Shown: positions 11,297-23,573 of the stretch, piece after piece
Position numbering within the stretch: the stretch's first letter is position 1
Layout: every line of letters begins with the position of its first letter
Assembly: GCA_003116995.1 (NCBI GenBank)
Contig: BDSL01000022.1
Span: 1,054,001 to 1,118,000 of the forward strand
Direction: 5' to 3'
DNA length: 64,000 nt
Source of the DNA: Yamagishiella unicocca
Lineage: Eukaryota > Chlorophyta > Chlorophyceae > Chlamydomonadales > Volvocaceae
The notes under the pieces: model-generated
Seen by the model: the letters and a program-made list of their open reading frames with translations, nothing else
What the model was told of the DNA's origin: nothing
Databases searched by the model: none
Program-made: the position numbers and the translations under genes

Positions 11297-14200
11297 CATT
11301 AGGTGCATACAGCAGCGTGTCCGCCCACCAAGCCGAGCGGCATACGTGTGTATGCAGCCGTGCATATGAGTCATATATTTGCTGGCGCACATGGCTGTCA
11401 ACGGTATGTGCTCATCGCGTTATCGCCAGCCGCTTGTGGGGATTGTGTGTTTGCTGTCTAGCTTTTGGTTCCGACAATAATGTCGCGTGCCACATCCTTC
11501 GCAGGTCCCGGTATGGACTATGGAGAGGGGTGAAGATGTCGCCGTACGGTGCACATGTACGGCCTTCGATAGCAACATGTGTGTGCGAGTGGCAGCGGCT
11601 TCGGATGCGCTGCAGGCTAGCTCCTGAAAGTGAGGTGGCAGACAGGCTCAGCCCCCGCTGATTCTGTGCAGCTAGCAATATCCTGCCTCCACCGCGCCGC
11701 GCCCCCCCGCCTCCACCGCGCCCCCCTGCCTCCGTCGCGTCCCCCTGCCTCCACCGCGTCCCCCCGCCTCCACCGCGCCCCCCTGCCTCCACCGCGCCCC
11801 CCTGCCTCCACCGCGCCCCCCTGCCTCCACCGCGCCCCCCCGCCTCCACCGCGCCCCCCTGCCTCCGCCGCGTCCCCCTGCCCACACGAGCCGTGCGTAT
11901 GTATGTATGCTGCTGCTGGCCCTCCCCCCGTATCCCGGCGTCTCTACTCCTCTGTGTAGATGCACGTGGCGCACGAGCAGTCCGTAATGTAAGCTTTCCT
12001 AACGCTTTTGTTCCTCGCCGAGCCGCGAGCTAGGTTCATGAGCGAATTGGCCACCTTAAGGCACAACTTAAGGCACAACGAGGCTCTGGCATCTCCCGAC
12101 CCGGTTCCCTTTCCATCCATACACGTCAGACTCATGGCCATAACCGGTCAACGTCAGTGGTGTACGACAGGTTGTCGACATGGCGCCCTCCCCTCGCTCG
12201 TGTCCGCTCGCGCGCACCTGTCGTTGGACTGGGTGGCGGTGGCTTAACGTGCGAGCTTAACGCGACATGCCCCGTGGTGATAACAGCCAGCATCAAAATT
12301 AAATATGTTCTGCGACTTCCGCCGCCGGCAGCATCAGCCATGTACAACGGTCGGCCGGCTCCGGCGTCCTGCGTAATATATGGGTTTGCATGGTTCAGCG
12401 CGTGCGATGTGTCGGCGCTTAGTGTAAGAAAGCTGCGCACAGCATGTTCACGTTTGCACAGCACAAGCACACGCGCGGCAGACAATTTGGATCATGCAGC
12501 AGCAGTTGGTTATTATTAGCGAAAACAACTGGAAGGGCGTCGGAAGACAAGGGTTCAAGCGCACCCCAATGTACACTTGAATGTTTGAGTCGTGGACCGG
12601 TGATCCTGGCAACGATGTGAATGATACCACCTTCTTCGATAAAGAAATAGTTTACACCATGCGGACGTCACAGCAGGTGATCAGGTAAACTGGCGTCGCA
12701 GGGCCTTTTGACCACCTGTCCCCGTAGGATAAACGCGTGAGATAACGTTGCATAAACAAATGATAACTGTATGACTGGTTTGCTGGCAATGGAAAGAAAC
12801 CCTGGTCAGATTCACGAAGGCCTGATTCCCGTACATACCGGTACGTCGACGATAATCCGGTTACAGGTTACTCACGACCATTGCACCATTCGGTGCAGAA
12901 GAGGGATTCCGTGAACAAGTACAAGAACATTTGGAATCACTTAAGTGATCCACACTAAAGGGGGCCGGGCGGCAGGAAAGTCTCAGTCGTGCGATGTCCA
13001 GTGTGGGTAGTGATACGGATTTTATACAAGCAAAATAAAAAATCTGTTGTTCATCAGATTGGTAAAGTGCATATGCTGGATCATTTGAGAGGCTGCAGCG
13101 AAAAAACAGAGTCAGAGCGATAATACACTGAGATGCAGTTCAATCGACCTGTATTGCAGTAGGGGAATATAATCATTTTTCGTTTTCGAATGTCACCAAA
13201 GGCAGCTGAGGTAAGAATCGATGTCGGCTAGCACCGCAACGTCCGACCTGGTACACATTTATCAGCAATGCTTATTACAACATCAATTTATCATGTCTGC
13301 GTATCGTCGTCTCGGTATGGGATCGGTAGCCGTGAAGCAACGAAAAAAATCGTAACAAGGACAAAGGCGGGCAAGGGCGGGCAGCCCGCCATCACACTGG
13401 ACGGATGGAGGGTGGGCCAGCATGCTGAATATTATGGAGTAACAAAGGCCTCGTGACAAGCAAGCAAGTCTAGACAAATGAAACAGTAATAAGTTTCCGG
13501 GAAAAACTGAGCACCCGCGTGCTCTCATGCGCCTCCGCATGAGACAGCATGACGCCGTACAAGCGACGAGTCTGCTAATGGCCGAAGGCCGCGTGAACTT
13601 GGTAACAGCTGTGCGTAGCTCGAACGAAGTGCCATGAGGCGAGGCGGTGAGCGGGCGAGCCACGTCGATTGCAGCGACGATGCGGAGGAAAGAACCTCGC
13701 CCAAGAAGCAGTTGACAAACGTCGGACGGACCTGGACGGACACGTGAACAGCGACTCGAGCTAGCTTGGACGCGCAGCACGCAATGCCGTGTGCAAGCTT
13801 CAACACTCCGCCGAGGATGTGCGCAAAGAAAACGGACCCTAACGGACGGCGTCGGCGACGGCCTCGAGCCAAAGTTGCCGGCCGTTGGGGGGCCGTTAAG
13901 GGACACCCCGTTAGCACGCACACCCTGACGCGTCGGCGACATAAAAGTGACTAACTGATCAGCGCATGCATGTGTCGTTGTAAACAAAGAAGGAAAGGAG
14001 TTCCCAGCCAAAGTTAGCGGCTGACCGAAGACGCGATCGGAAGGAAACGGAACGTATTTGAAAACGTTCCCTGCGAAACTTTAGGGTTGACCGCGGAAGG
14101 CATTAGCCCCATGTGCATTGCGCCCATCAGCATCACCAATCGCACGATGTTACCCATCATTTATCCATTTTCCTCCCTTGGTTTCCCAGGGAAGCCTAAA

Positions 14201-14999
14201 AAAGCCTAGGAAGACGGAAGGTGTGTACGTCCGGCCTGCGGCGACTGCAGCTCAGCCGCAAAAGGGCAGTCAGCGGGGTTCCGTTCCGTTTGAAGGGGAC
14301 GGTGAGCAGTAAAGGACGGTAGCGGGCGGCTGTCACTACTGGGGTGTTGGACATCCCATCACCCCAGGCTTGTTTGAGCACCTTTCGGGACATCATAATT
14401 TAAAAAACCGTGTTGATCATTATCTTATAAATCTGGATTGCATGTAACCAGTCGCATCGCCTGAGGAAGAAGTCGTTGGCCCGTGACACTTTGCCCTCGG
14501 CAGTGTCGACTTCTATGGGTTTCTCTCGGGTTGCGGCCGATTTAGTGAATAAAATTAAACTTTGAACGTGACGCAATTGAGTGAATCATCATAACCTAGA
14601 CCATCGATCGGGGTAGGTGGGCTAGAGGGCCCTACGGCGTCGCTTTATCCGATTACCTGCAGCCGTAATATGCCACTCACAATAATCGGTTTATATTGAC
14701 ACCGGTACGTATTGGTTGCTGTCTTCACTTAGTGCCTGATCGACGAGGATCACCGCCCGCGACAGCTCGAAACTGTACCTCGGAGGTGCGCCGGCAGCCA
14801 TGAACTCGGGGAAATAACTCGCTGATGTGGCTCTTATGCCGTTATACATTGTACTCTACTGTGCGCTAGTGCCGCTGTTGGGTTGAGCGGTCAGCACAAG
14901 CTGCTTCCTAACTCGCCGGCTCGCTTGGCTGTGCCGTCCTGACCCTTCGTCTTTCTGGGTTTATACTGGCTAACAAACATACTGGTCCCACTCTGCGCT
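11297..14999. other. Spacer between the head-to-head SRCR paralogues
   Basis: This spacer should contain the promoter of the plus gene and the missing 5' part of the minus gene. A TATA-like TTTATACTGG lies at about 14960-14969, roughly 75 bp before the preferred ATG. A C-rich minisatellite occupies 11692-11883. I recognise no coding exon; the longest open frame (minus, 13283-14011) has no family features. The sequence is less GC-rich between about 12600 and 13300. Confidence 0.55.
11692..11883. repeat. 18-bp C-rich minisatellite, about 10 copies
   Basis: Tandem CCTCCACCGCGCCCCCCTG units with small variants. It lies in the spacer between the two SRCR genes. Confidence 0.9.
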
Positions 15000-15041
15000 A
15001 TGGAATGCAGGAAGCCGGCCAGAGCTGATCGCGCACCGACC

Positions 15042-16641
15042 ATGGCTAATGCCGCCGGCGGCAGTGCCCGCGCCAAGGTCTTGGTGCTTGTGGTTCTGAC
15101 TGCCCTGTTAAGCTTTGCACAAGCCTATTCGCCTCCCCCGCGTGCTGTCTGGCACCAAGGTATGGCGACGTGGAGATTCGATGACGGGGCGCACAAGCTT
15201 GCGAACAGGATGCCAGAATTCAAAAAGTAGAAGCTGCAGTTTAATGCAATTACCACAGCCTTGCTGTTACGCTAAAGTGGGGCTCCGTTCCTTGCGGCTC
15301 GCTGTGGCTCAACGGCGGTGGGGGGATCATGCAAAGAGCATGGCGCTGGCGGTCCTGTCTTGGGCGGCTGCCCACACGTATTTTTATGGCTGGAAAACTA
15401 CTGAAGTGTGTTGACAACTGCTGCGCCATGTTCGCCGGGTATCGCAGATGACTACTCGATGTTGTACCATGTCCGACTAGTCGGCGGCAGGTCGCACAGC
15501 GAGGGGCGCGTAGAGATGTTCGATGGCCAGGAGTGGGGGACCATCTGGTAAGTGTACAACATGGTTGGGTGCCGGGCTATGTCTGCGGGGTTAATAGTCG
15601 GTTGGTTGTGACTACCAGCACCAGCATGAAAAAACGATTATCGTACGATGGTAAACCACGATGCCTGCCCGCGGGCATGTATGCCGTACTCGCTCGCAGC
15701 GACAACTACTTTGACGACGTCGCCGCCGGAGTGGTGTGCCGCGAGCTGGGCTACTCATTGGGCACTGTAATCAAGGGCTGGGGAGGCGGCTCGGGCCCCA
15801 TTCTGTTGGTGAGTCGATAGCCCCTGGCCACATTTGCTAATGCGCCACAGCAGAAGCTTCATACGAACAGCATTAGCAGGCTGACGGCACGGTTGCGCTT
15901 TCCTGCTAGAGAACTAACGGCGAGCGAGCAAGCAAGCGCAGAGGCGATGACATGGCTTCTGCTACGCTATGCTGCTACATACATGTGTCGCTGCTCGCAT
16001 GTGTTAATGCCGGCAGGACAACGTCCGCTGCAACGCCACGATGCACTACCATCTCCACCAGTGCGACTCTAACGGTCTGTGGATCCACGACTGCAGCCAC
16101 GACGAGGTGGGCCATAGGTCGCGGCTTATACATGTTACATCTCGAATTCCCGATGCATGTGCTACACAGCGGCTGTTGTACGCCCGCCACGTGCGTAATA
16201 AACCTGGACCAGGACTAGGCTGCTAGCTGTTGATTTGCGCATGATTTGCGCATGATTTGCGCACAGCTGCGAAATTAGTGGGATGACGAAGTATTGGCTG
16301 CACGAACGAGTAATAGAAATTGCCACTGCATGTACGTCCCAGCGTGCCCTATCATGCCCTGCCCTAACCTGATGGGGGCAAGGCTCCTCCGTCGACTGCT
16401 CTCTGCCTCCCTACCTGTGTGCCTATCTGCTTTCGAACAGGACGTCGGCGTCGCCTGCAGAGGTACGTATGTCCGACACATTTGAGCGCGCGTGGGCTGC
16501 GCAGCTAGCTCGGAGTGTGCCTGCACGCAAGGATCCTCACCCGCGTTTGAGCGTGTGGCCCCTTCTGCGTACACCTGCCTGCAGGCACCAGGTCGACGAC
16601 ACCGTCCCCCCGGCCTCAAGCCCGGCCGCCTCCTGCGGGTA

Positions 16642-16717
<76 letters not shown>

Positions 16718-19700
16718 CGCGTGTGTGTGTGGCTGGCTCGCTGGAGTGATGTTAGCCCTACCCGTGCGTGCGGCCTGTATGGCGGCTGGAGGGGTGGAGA
16801 GGATGAAACACGGCTGGCGGAGGGGGCAACCGGGTGCCTGCTTAGCTGCTTTCCACTTAATGCAACGAGTGTTGGTTATCAGACTCGGGCCAGCGTCAGC
16901 TTCACAAACGGGCACGTCTGCCGGCACACTCAGCTCATTGTTTCAGTCGTTGACGTACGTACCCGGCAACAAACGTCTTCACAAATGCTTGCTCCCATCC
17001 CTGCCCGCCCGCGGCAGCGCCATACATGACATCCGCAACCTGCTGACCTGATGAAATACACGCACCATTTGGTTACCTATCTATCTGCCGCATGTATGGT
17101 TCGTTTTGGTTGACATGCCATCCAATACCTGTGTGCTGCTGCTCCGCAACGCAGGGGCTCGCCGACCGAAGTCGCCACCGCCCCGCTCCTACGGTGGGGC
17201 TTTCGCAAAAGGTGCGTGCACACATTCACAGTCAGGACGGTTGCGTGATACGCGACGCTTTTCCTTTTCTAGTGAATGAAGACTGGATAGATGTGCAAAC
17301 ATTGCGGTGCGCGGGCCCGGATTGAGTGCCCTCCGTACATGCCAATGTTTTGTGCATAAGCAGGATGTCAACGTGTTCATTTAGAGTTCTCGGTTGTAAA
17401 ACTTATGATGGTAAAACCACCAACCTCCCTTTCCGCCCTCCCCATCCCTGCCTCCCAGGAGTGAACTCGTCCACTCTGGGCATCGGCCTGCTGCACACCT
17501 GCGTGCTGTCGCCCGCCAAGGGAGAGGTCAAGTGCTTCGGGTGAGACAGGAGGAATTGGGAGGGGCGAAGCATCCGTAAACGTCGCTTTCCTCCGCTGGA
17601 CAGGAACACAGCGTGTAATTGGTGTCCAGGATGCCTGCAGTCGGGAATGCGAGTACTAATGTATCCACCATTCGCACCGCATTCGGTATTGCCCAGCGCC
17701 AAAACTGATTAAAGTCGACGAGCGAGCGAGATGCCTTACGCCCAATCAACTACGCTCCTACTGCTCCTCAACTAGGCTGCTCCTGCTGCCAACATACACC
17801 AGCCGCGCGCGTAACCCCAAATCACGCATGTGAAGCCGTCGCTTCCTTCCTTCGTTGGATGCAGATCAAACTATGTCGGCGAGCTAGGCCTGGGTGAGCA
17901 CCAAGATGTCGGCGACAACCCCGGCGAGATGGGCTCTGCTCTGCGCTCGGTGGACCTGGGTTGGGGCTACAAGGCCACCTGGCTAGCAGTAGCGGCCGGA
18001 GCAGACTACACATGCGCTCTGCTGCAGCCGGGCGGCATGGTCAAGTGCTGGGGGTGAGCGACAGTCGGTTGCTTGGGAGGGGGGCTGGCACTACGTACTG
18101 CCGCCAGAGAGTGAGGCCGGGGCGCGTCTGCGGACGCGCCGCCTGTAAATTGGTACGATGTACAACCTCCTGTCCGTACGTCCTGTGCCGGTGTGTGTTG
18201 CTTGGCCTCCCGTGCATGTTTGTACGAATGTGCGCGTGTGTACGAGTCGGCAACCAGATGGATCGATTATCGGTATTAGTTAGTTAGGTAGCCGCCGCCA
18301 TGCGTGTGTGGCCTTGGACATGCTTCGGTGCGCGCCGGCCCCCAACCCCCATCCAACGGTTCCCGCTGCCCCGCACGCAACCCCCATTCCCTTTGTCGGC
18401 CGTGGATGGATTCGCGGTTTACCTTTTACTTCCCTTCACCCGCCTTGACCGTTGACCGTTGACTGCAGATCGAACAGCTACGGCGCTCTAGGCCTGGGTG
18501 ACGAGGATGACCGCGGTGACGACTCCGACGAGATGGGCGACGAGCTGCCGGCCGTGGACCTGGGCCCGGGATACAAGGCCACTGCGCTGACGGCGGGCGG
18601 ATACCACACCTGCGCTCTGCTGCAGCCCGGCGGCGAAATCAAGTGCTGGGGGTGCGTGCCAGGCCGCGCGTGGGATGGATGGGCGGGCTTCTTTGGGTGG
18701 GCAGGACCACCCAAAGAGGCTAACTGCCCCTACCTCAATCCCGAGATAAGTTCCTAATCATGCGCGCGGCTTGTCTCCTATCGCACCCACCCACCCGAAC
18801 AAAGGCGAAACGACGATGGCGAGCTGGGACTGGGCGACAAGCGAAGCCGCGGCAGCAACCCCGGCGATATGGGCTCCTCCCTGCGGGTGGTGGACCTGGG
18901 CCCAGGGCTGAGCGCCACGGCGGTGGTGGCTGGCTGGGCGTTCACGTGCGCGCTGCTGCAGCCGGGGAGCATCGTCAAGTGCTGGGGGTGAGTGAGTGGA
19001 ACGGCAAGAATGGCAAGAATCCGCAATACTAGCTAGTATGCCCTGCCCGCGCCCGCGGGCGTCTGTTTTAAACGGTTTTTTTCGCATCCACGGGTCTTCC
19101 TCGAAGCCCGCGCCCGCGCCCACCTCACCATCATGTGTCGTACGAACGCAGGAATAACGACTACGGCCAGCTGGGCCAGGGCGACCTGGAGTCCCGCGGC
19201 GACGAGCCCGGCGAGATGGGCTCCGCTCTGCGCCCCGTGGACCTGGGTCGGGGCCTGACCGTCACGGCTCTGTCCGCGCACTACTTCCACGTCTGCGCGC
19301 TGCTGCAGCCGGGCGGCATCGTAAAGTGCTGGGGGTGAGTGCGGGAGGCAGTCTGTCTCTCCCATCTGGCCATCTATCCATCTATCCATCTATCCATACG
19401 TCCATGCATCTATGCGCACATGGTCGGCGTGCGTGATGCATAGCCCACCCACCTGGCCTATCTGGCCCACGCACCTCCCTGGCTCACCCGCCCACCCACC
19501 CGCACAAGGGGACCGGGCTCTACCTAGCTGCTGCCGTATGTGCCTTGTATTCGAACCTCTGATGCTGTGGGCTACAAATACACGTACAAATGCATGTACA
19601 AGGAGGTCGGGACTTCATTATATGATTACAAGTGCACGATGTACAAGAAGTCCCTGACTGAAATACCAGCCCGCTTGGCCCAACTAAATGCCGTTTGTCC

Positions 19701-21066
19701 GCTCCTGGCACATGCCGTACGCAGTGACAACCAGAAGGGCCAGCTGGGTCTGGAAGACACCGAGACGCGCGGTGACGAACCCGGCGAGATGGGCTCTGCG
19801 CTGCCGGCTGTGGACTTGGGCCCGGGCTATACCGCAACCGCCGTTGCAACCGGCAACGAACACACCTGCGCGCTGCTGAAGCCCGGCGGTACCGTCAAGT
19901 GCTGGGGGTGAGTAGCGGCGTGCACGTGCGTGGTAGTTGTTGGTTGGTCGGTTGGTGTACGTGCAGCTGGACGAGCGGAGTACGACGTACGATCGCAATG
20001 GTTAGATAGATAGCAGGTAGGTAACAAACATCGATTTCATTTTCGGCAACTGGATGGAGTGCAGCGTTCGATCCCGGCTGCAAGCTAGCGAGACAATTTC
20101 AAGTATTCGTGCTGTTGCTTTGTGAAGCAACAACTCCTGCGCCGTTTGCCACTCCGCCGTCGGTCATCATGCCATGCGTGTTGATCTGTTGGCCAAACAA
20201 CGCAGCGCCGGTAGGCTGGTGGGTCCACTAAGGCGCCGCTGAGGCGCCGCTCGCCTGCCCGCCTGCCCGCCCCCGGCCCCCATAGCTAGCAATAGCATGC
20301 GCGCGCGTCCAGGTGTCCGAAGGCTATGCACCAGCTACACTTCCCACGTCCAGTAACCAGTTCTTTCTTGTAACCCCACGCACCCGCATCCGCACCCGCC
20401 CGCAGCAACAACCAGAACGGCGAGCTCGGCCAGGGCGACAAGGAGGACCGCGGCGGCCGGCCCGGGGACATGGGCTCCTCGCTCCGGCCCGTGGACCTGG
20501 GCCGCGACCTGAATGCAACGGCGCTGGTGGGCGGCTACTGGCGCACGTGCGCCGTCATGGAGCCAGGCAGCTTGCTCAAGTGCTGGGGGTGAGGAGCGGG
20601 CGCGCGGGGTCGGGCGGGCAGCAGGCGGCAGGGCGGGAGGGCAGGAGGGCGGGAGGGCGGACGTGGCGTGGGCGGGGCTGTGACTTGGCTGCTACCTAGC
20701 GGAGCTGCTGCAAGAAAGAAACACGTACGCACGGGAAGAGATGTAGATCTAGCTAGCAGCAGCAAGGATGCTATCTTTCTTGTTTCCTAGCTTGTTTTTG
20801 ACGTACGCGAGAGAGCCAGCAGCAGCCGTACGTAGTACATATATGTGGCGCCCCGCTGGCGCTTGTCTCTTTGGCTGTGTGTTGATTCTTACCAGCCGCT
20901 GACGGATGTACGGCACGTGTCTGACTGTTCCCTCTTGTACGGCTCATGTACGGCGGTGCGCAGGAAGAACAGCCACTACGGCGTGCTGGGCCTGGGCGAC
21001 ATGAACAACCGCGGCGACGAGAGGAACGAGATGGGCTCATACCTGCCCGCCGTGGACCTGGAGTAG
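15042..21066 (+). CDS. Secreted SRCR domain / RCC1-like propeller protein, complete
   Basis: Fifteen exons give 612 codons plus stop: 15042-15159, 15448-15547, 15700-15808, 16017-16106, 16441-16462, 16585-16638, 17155-17211, 17459-17540, 17865-18053, 18469-18651, 18805-18987, 19152-19334, 19725-19907, 20406-20588, 20964-21066. The total divides by three and all phases agree. Residues 1-28 form a signal peptide (core LVLVVLTALLSFAQA). An ATG at 15000 is in frame, but starting there would bury the hydrophobic core, so 15042 is preferred. Residues about 46-147 are a six-cysteine SRCR domain beginning VRLVGG. Residues about 147-183 are a short proline-rich linker. Residues 183-612 hold six full RCC1-like repeats of about 61 residues (NxxGQLGxGD...EMG...VDLG...CALLxPGxxKCWG) flanked by two half repeats. 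The product is probably an extracellular or surface recognition protein; the ligand is unknown. It is paralogous and head to head with the gene at 2721-10688, which has a far longer proline linker. Confidence 0.87.
16647..16714. repeat. (GT)n microsatellite beside a 5' splice site
   Basis: About 34 GT units begin a few bases after the donor GTAAGAG of the exon ending at 16638. The minus paralogue has only a short GTGTGT in the equivalent place, so the array expanded in this copy. Confidence 0.95.
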
Positions 21067-23493
21067 GGGCACCAGCCAGCACTGGCCAGCAGGAGGCAGC
21101 GGGCGACTAAACGACCGTTGTCCCCCACCCACCCACCCACCCACCTACCAGTAGTAGTAGTGGGTAGCAGCAGCAGGTGTAGCAGCAGCAGCAGCAGCCT
21201 GAGGTGATCCCTTATGATTAGCGATGGCGCTGCTGCTGCTCCTGCTAGACGGGCGGGGGCGATCGGCGGAGCCCGCTCGAGAACAAGTGAGATAGAGGAC
21301 GGAGGCGCATACACGTATGTACCATGCTACTCTACGTATAACGCCGCCAGCAACCTGGCATAAGGAACCGCCCGAAATAATAGTGTTGGTGCGCTAAACT
21401 TACTAGCGTAATTAACGGACTAAGCCGCTGATAGGCAAGCAACAACGAACTAGCGACATGCTGCTCTGACGCCAGCGTCTTTTCGTTCTGCCTTATTCCA
21501 TGTATGGATTCAATGATGCGCTTCCTTGTTTTAGTAGTAGCGGTTACAGTGCGTGGGCTCCAGACCGTAAGATGGAGTCTTGTTGCTTCACATCCATTAT
21601 ACAATAATAACCACGCGGTGCGCCGCCAGTGCGGCAGCAGCTTGCGTGCGTTTATTTTGGTCGATCGCCGCGTGGGTCGGCTCGCGCAGCTCACAAGTAT
21701 TCATCGTGCATTTCGACTTGTTTGCGTATGATGCTTCAGCTTACTTTGTGATGCTTGATTACGCTGAAGATCCATAATTATTCCGTCGAAAACATGTACG
21801 CTAGCAACGCAAACATGGCCATGGCTGGATAGGCATGGGTGATACCAACAAGGTGTGGCGTGCAATAAGGCAGGACTAATGAGGCGCTGAACGGCGGCGA
21901 CGACGCCGAATGCTTTTTGAAGTGGAACTTGTTTACGTCCTTTTACGTCCTCCTACTACATCCTCCTATTGCGTCCATCCTCTTACAAAATCCTACTCCA
22001 AAGCGGACCGTTGCGACTGGTTGCGAATGATTTTGTGATCACCAACCAACATAGCACGTATCACTGCATGATGAGGCGCGCGGTGCTCGTCAATATTGAC
22101 CGACGTTAGTTACGCTCGTACTTACTTAGTTGGACTTACTCGGCCGCCGCATCAGGCCAGACCCTGCGTGCCTGTGCGACAACGCAACCACCACGCAGTC
22201 GTACGTGCTAGCTCCCGAAACACACACATGTAAGCTCGCTCAGCACCCGCCCACCCATCTGCCCACCCGAATGAGCATGACTGAAGTAGCGCTGCACAGG
22301 GCTCAAGCATTTTCTTTGTAACAATGTTTTGAGTTCAGTGCGTGTTCGTGCGCGTTCGGCTGATGCGCACAGCACGCGCCCTAGCCTCCTACGCAGCCAC
22401 ACACAGCTGGTTCTGCCTTTCGATCTGGAACCCACTGTAACAGTTACTCATGATTGGACCTTATGGTATTTTTTTGCGTTCTTTTTAACTTGTATTCGGC
22501 CATTGTGTGCATTAGTTTCCACCGCATTAGACTGGCATGCATTTGGGGCGGATGAGCGGCGGCGAGGACCATGTTCGTCAGGAGGACCCAAGAATCCTGT
22601 ATTGCGCCGCAGATTATAGAAATGCAGCATAGGATTGTAGAGGTCGTTAATTTATGTATGACTTCAGCAGGGCGTCGTGTAATATTCATTGTTGCGATGC
22701 ACATGCGCGTCGTCGGGACGCCTGCCGTCTGTGTTGCCTGACCGTTCGGACGTGTAATTCCCCGAAAGAGTTGTGGGGGCGTTGTGATGTATCGTAGCAT
22801 ATTACAGCCACCTCCTAACCTAGTGCTTTGCTTCCAGAATCATGATCTTGTTCTAGCTACCCGTCTGTTGCCATCAGACTCTGCAACAAATGGAGCGCTG
22901 GCTCCAGGCGCGCGGTAGCAAGCAGTCCTCCGCCAACCCCTCCCCTGCCACCAGCCTCTCCCCCGCCGCCAATCAATGCGCGTCCTTCGCAGCTGAATCC
23001 CGCTGAACTAGCGAACAACCTATCATCCTATACCGGGTAGGCAAATGCGTCACGGGAGCGGGCCGGAGCCTACCGCTCGCGCAATTTTGCAACGTGCATT
23101 GGGAACGTTCGGTACTTCCATGAAACGGCTTTCCGCAAAGACGGTACTAGACGTTTTCGGCCCTCATAAAAAAGTAGGCATGTAAATGATTAGAAATGGC
23201 TTGGTAAAGTATGTAGTTCGCGCACCGAAAATGCTGCATGGACGGTCATTGCCGCCACATAGCACATAACCTATCAGCCTCTGCTCTAGATTTTCCCTGT
23301 GCAATGCCAGGGCCGAAACGTTTGTTATAAATATTTGGTGCAAGCATTGTAGGACTCCGTCGCTAAGGTATCACCTATCCATATCACAATGCTGCCGCTA
23401 CACCAGGCTGCCCCTTGCACCCCCCTTCCAAAATTTAATCAGTAAACTCTTGACGTCCTTCAGCATATTGTACTCCATACCGTACAATGCACA
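21067..23493. other. Non-coding stretch downstream of the plus SRCR gene
   Basis: No gene is recognised. Two possible TGTAA poly(A) signals lie at 22229-22233 and 22317-22321, both over 1 kb past the stop, so the 3' end of the SRCR transcript is uncertain. Repeat-end motifs resembling 1106-1231 occur near 21540 and, inverted, at 22420-22447. Confidence 0.5.
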
Positions 23494-23573
23494 TGACATG
23501 GGCAGGATTTGAACCTGCGCCCTTGCGGACAGGAGCCTTAATCCTGCGCCTTAGACCACTCGGCCACCATGCC
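23494..23573 (-). tRNA. tRNA-Leu(AAG): tRNA-Leu (anticodon AAG)
   Basis: The minus strand folds as a class II tRNA. The acceptor GGCATGG pairs with CCATGTC plus discriminator A. The anticodon stem is CAGGA/TCCTG with loop TTAAGGC, giving anticodon AAG. There is a long variable arm and the T-loop region reads GGTTCAAATCC. No intron is present and CCA is not encoded. All stems are intact, so it looks functional. It stands alone between the SRCR and kinase genes. Confidence 0.95.

Noticed and set aside
10592..11302. Open frame of 236 codons with Gln/Ala/Gly/Ser/Arg repeats on the plus strand
   Set aside because: It is the 16-bp minisatellite read in rotating frames, with no start context or splice structure, antisense to the SRCR gene.
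13283..14011. Minus-strand open frame of 242 codons
   Set aside because: It has no recognisable domain, signal peptide or in-phase junction to the SRCR exons, and its composition looks like non-coding DNA.
16647..17051. Cys/Val repeat open frames
   Set aside because: They are translations of the (GT)n microsatellite inside an intron.
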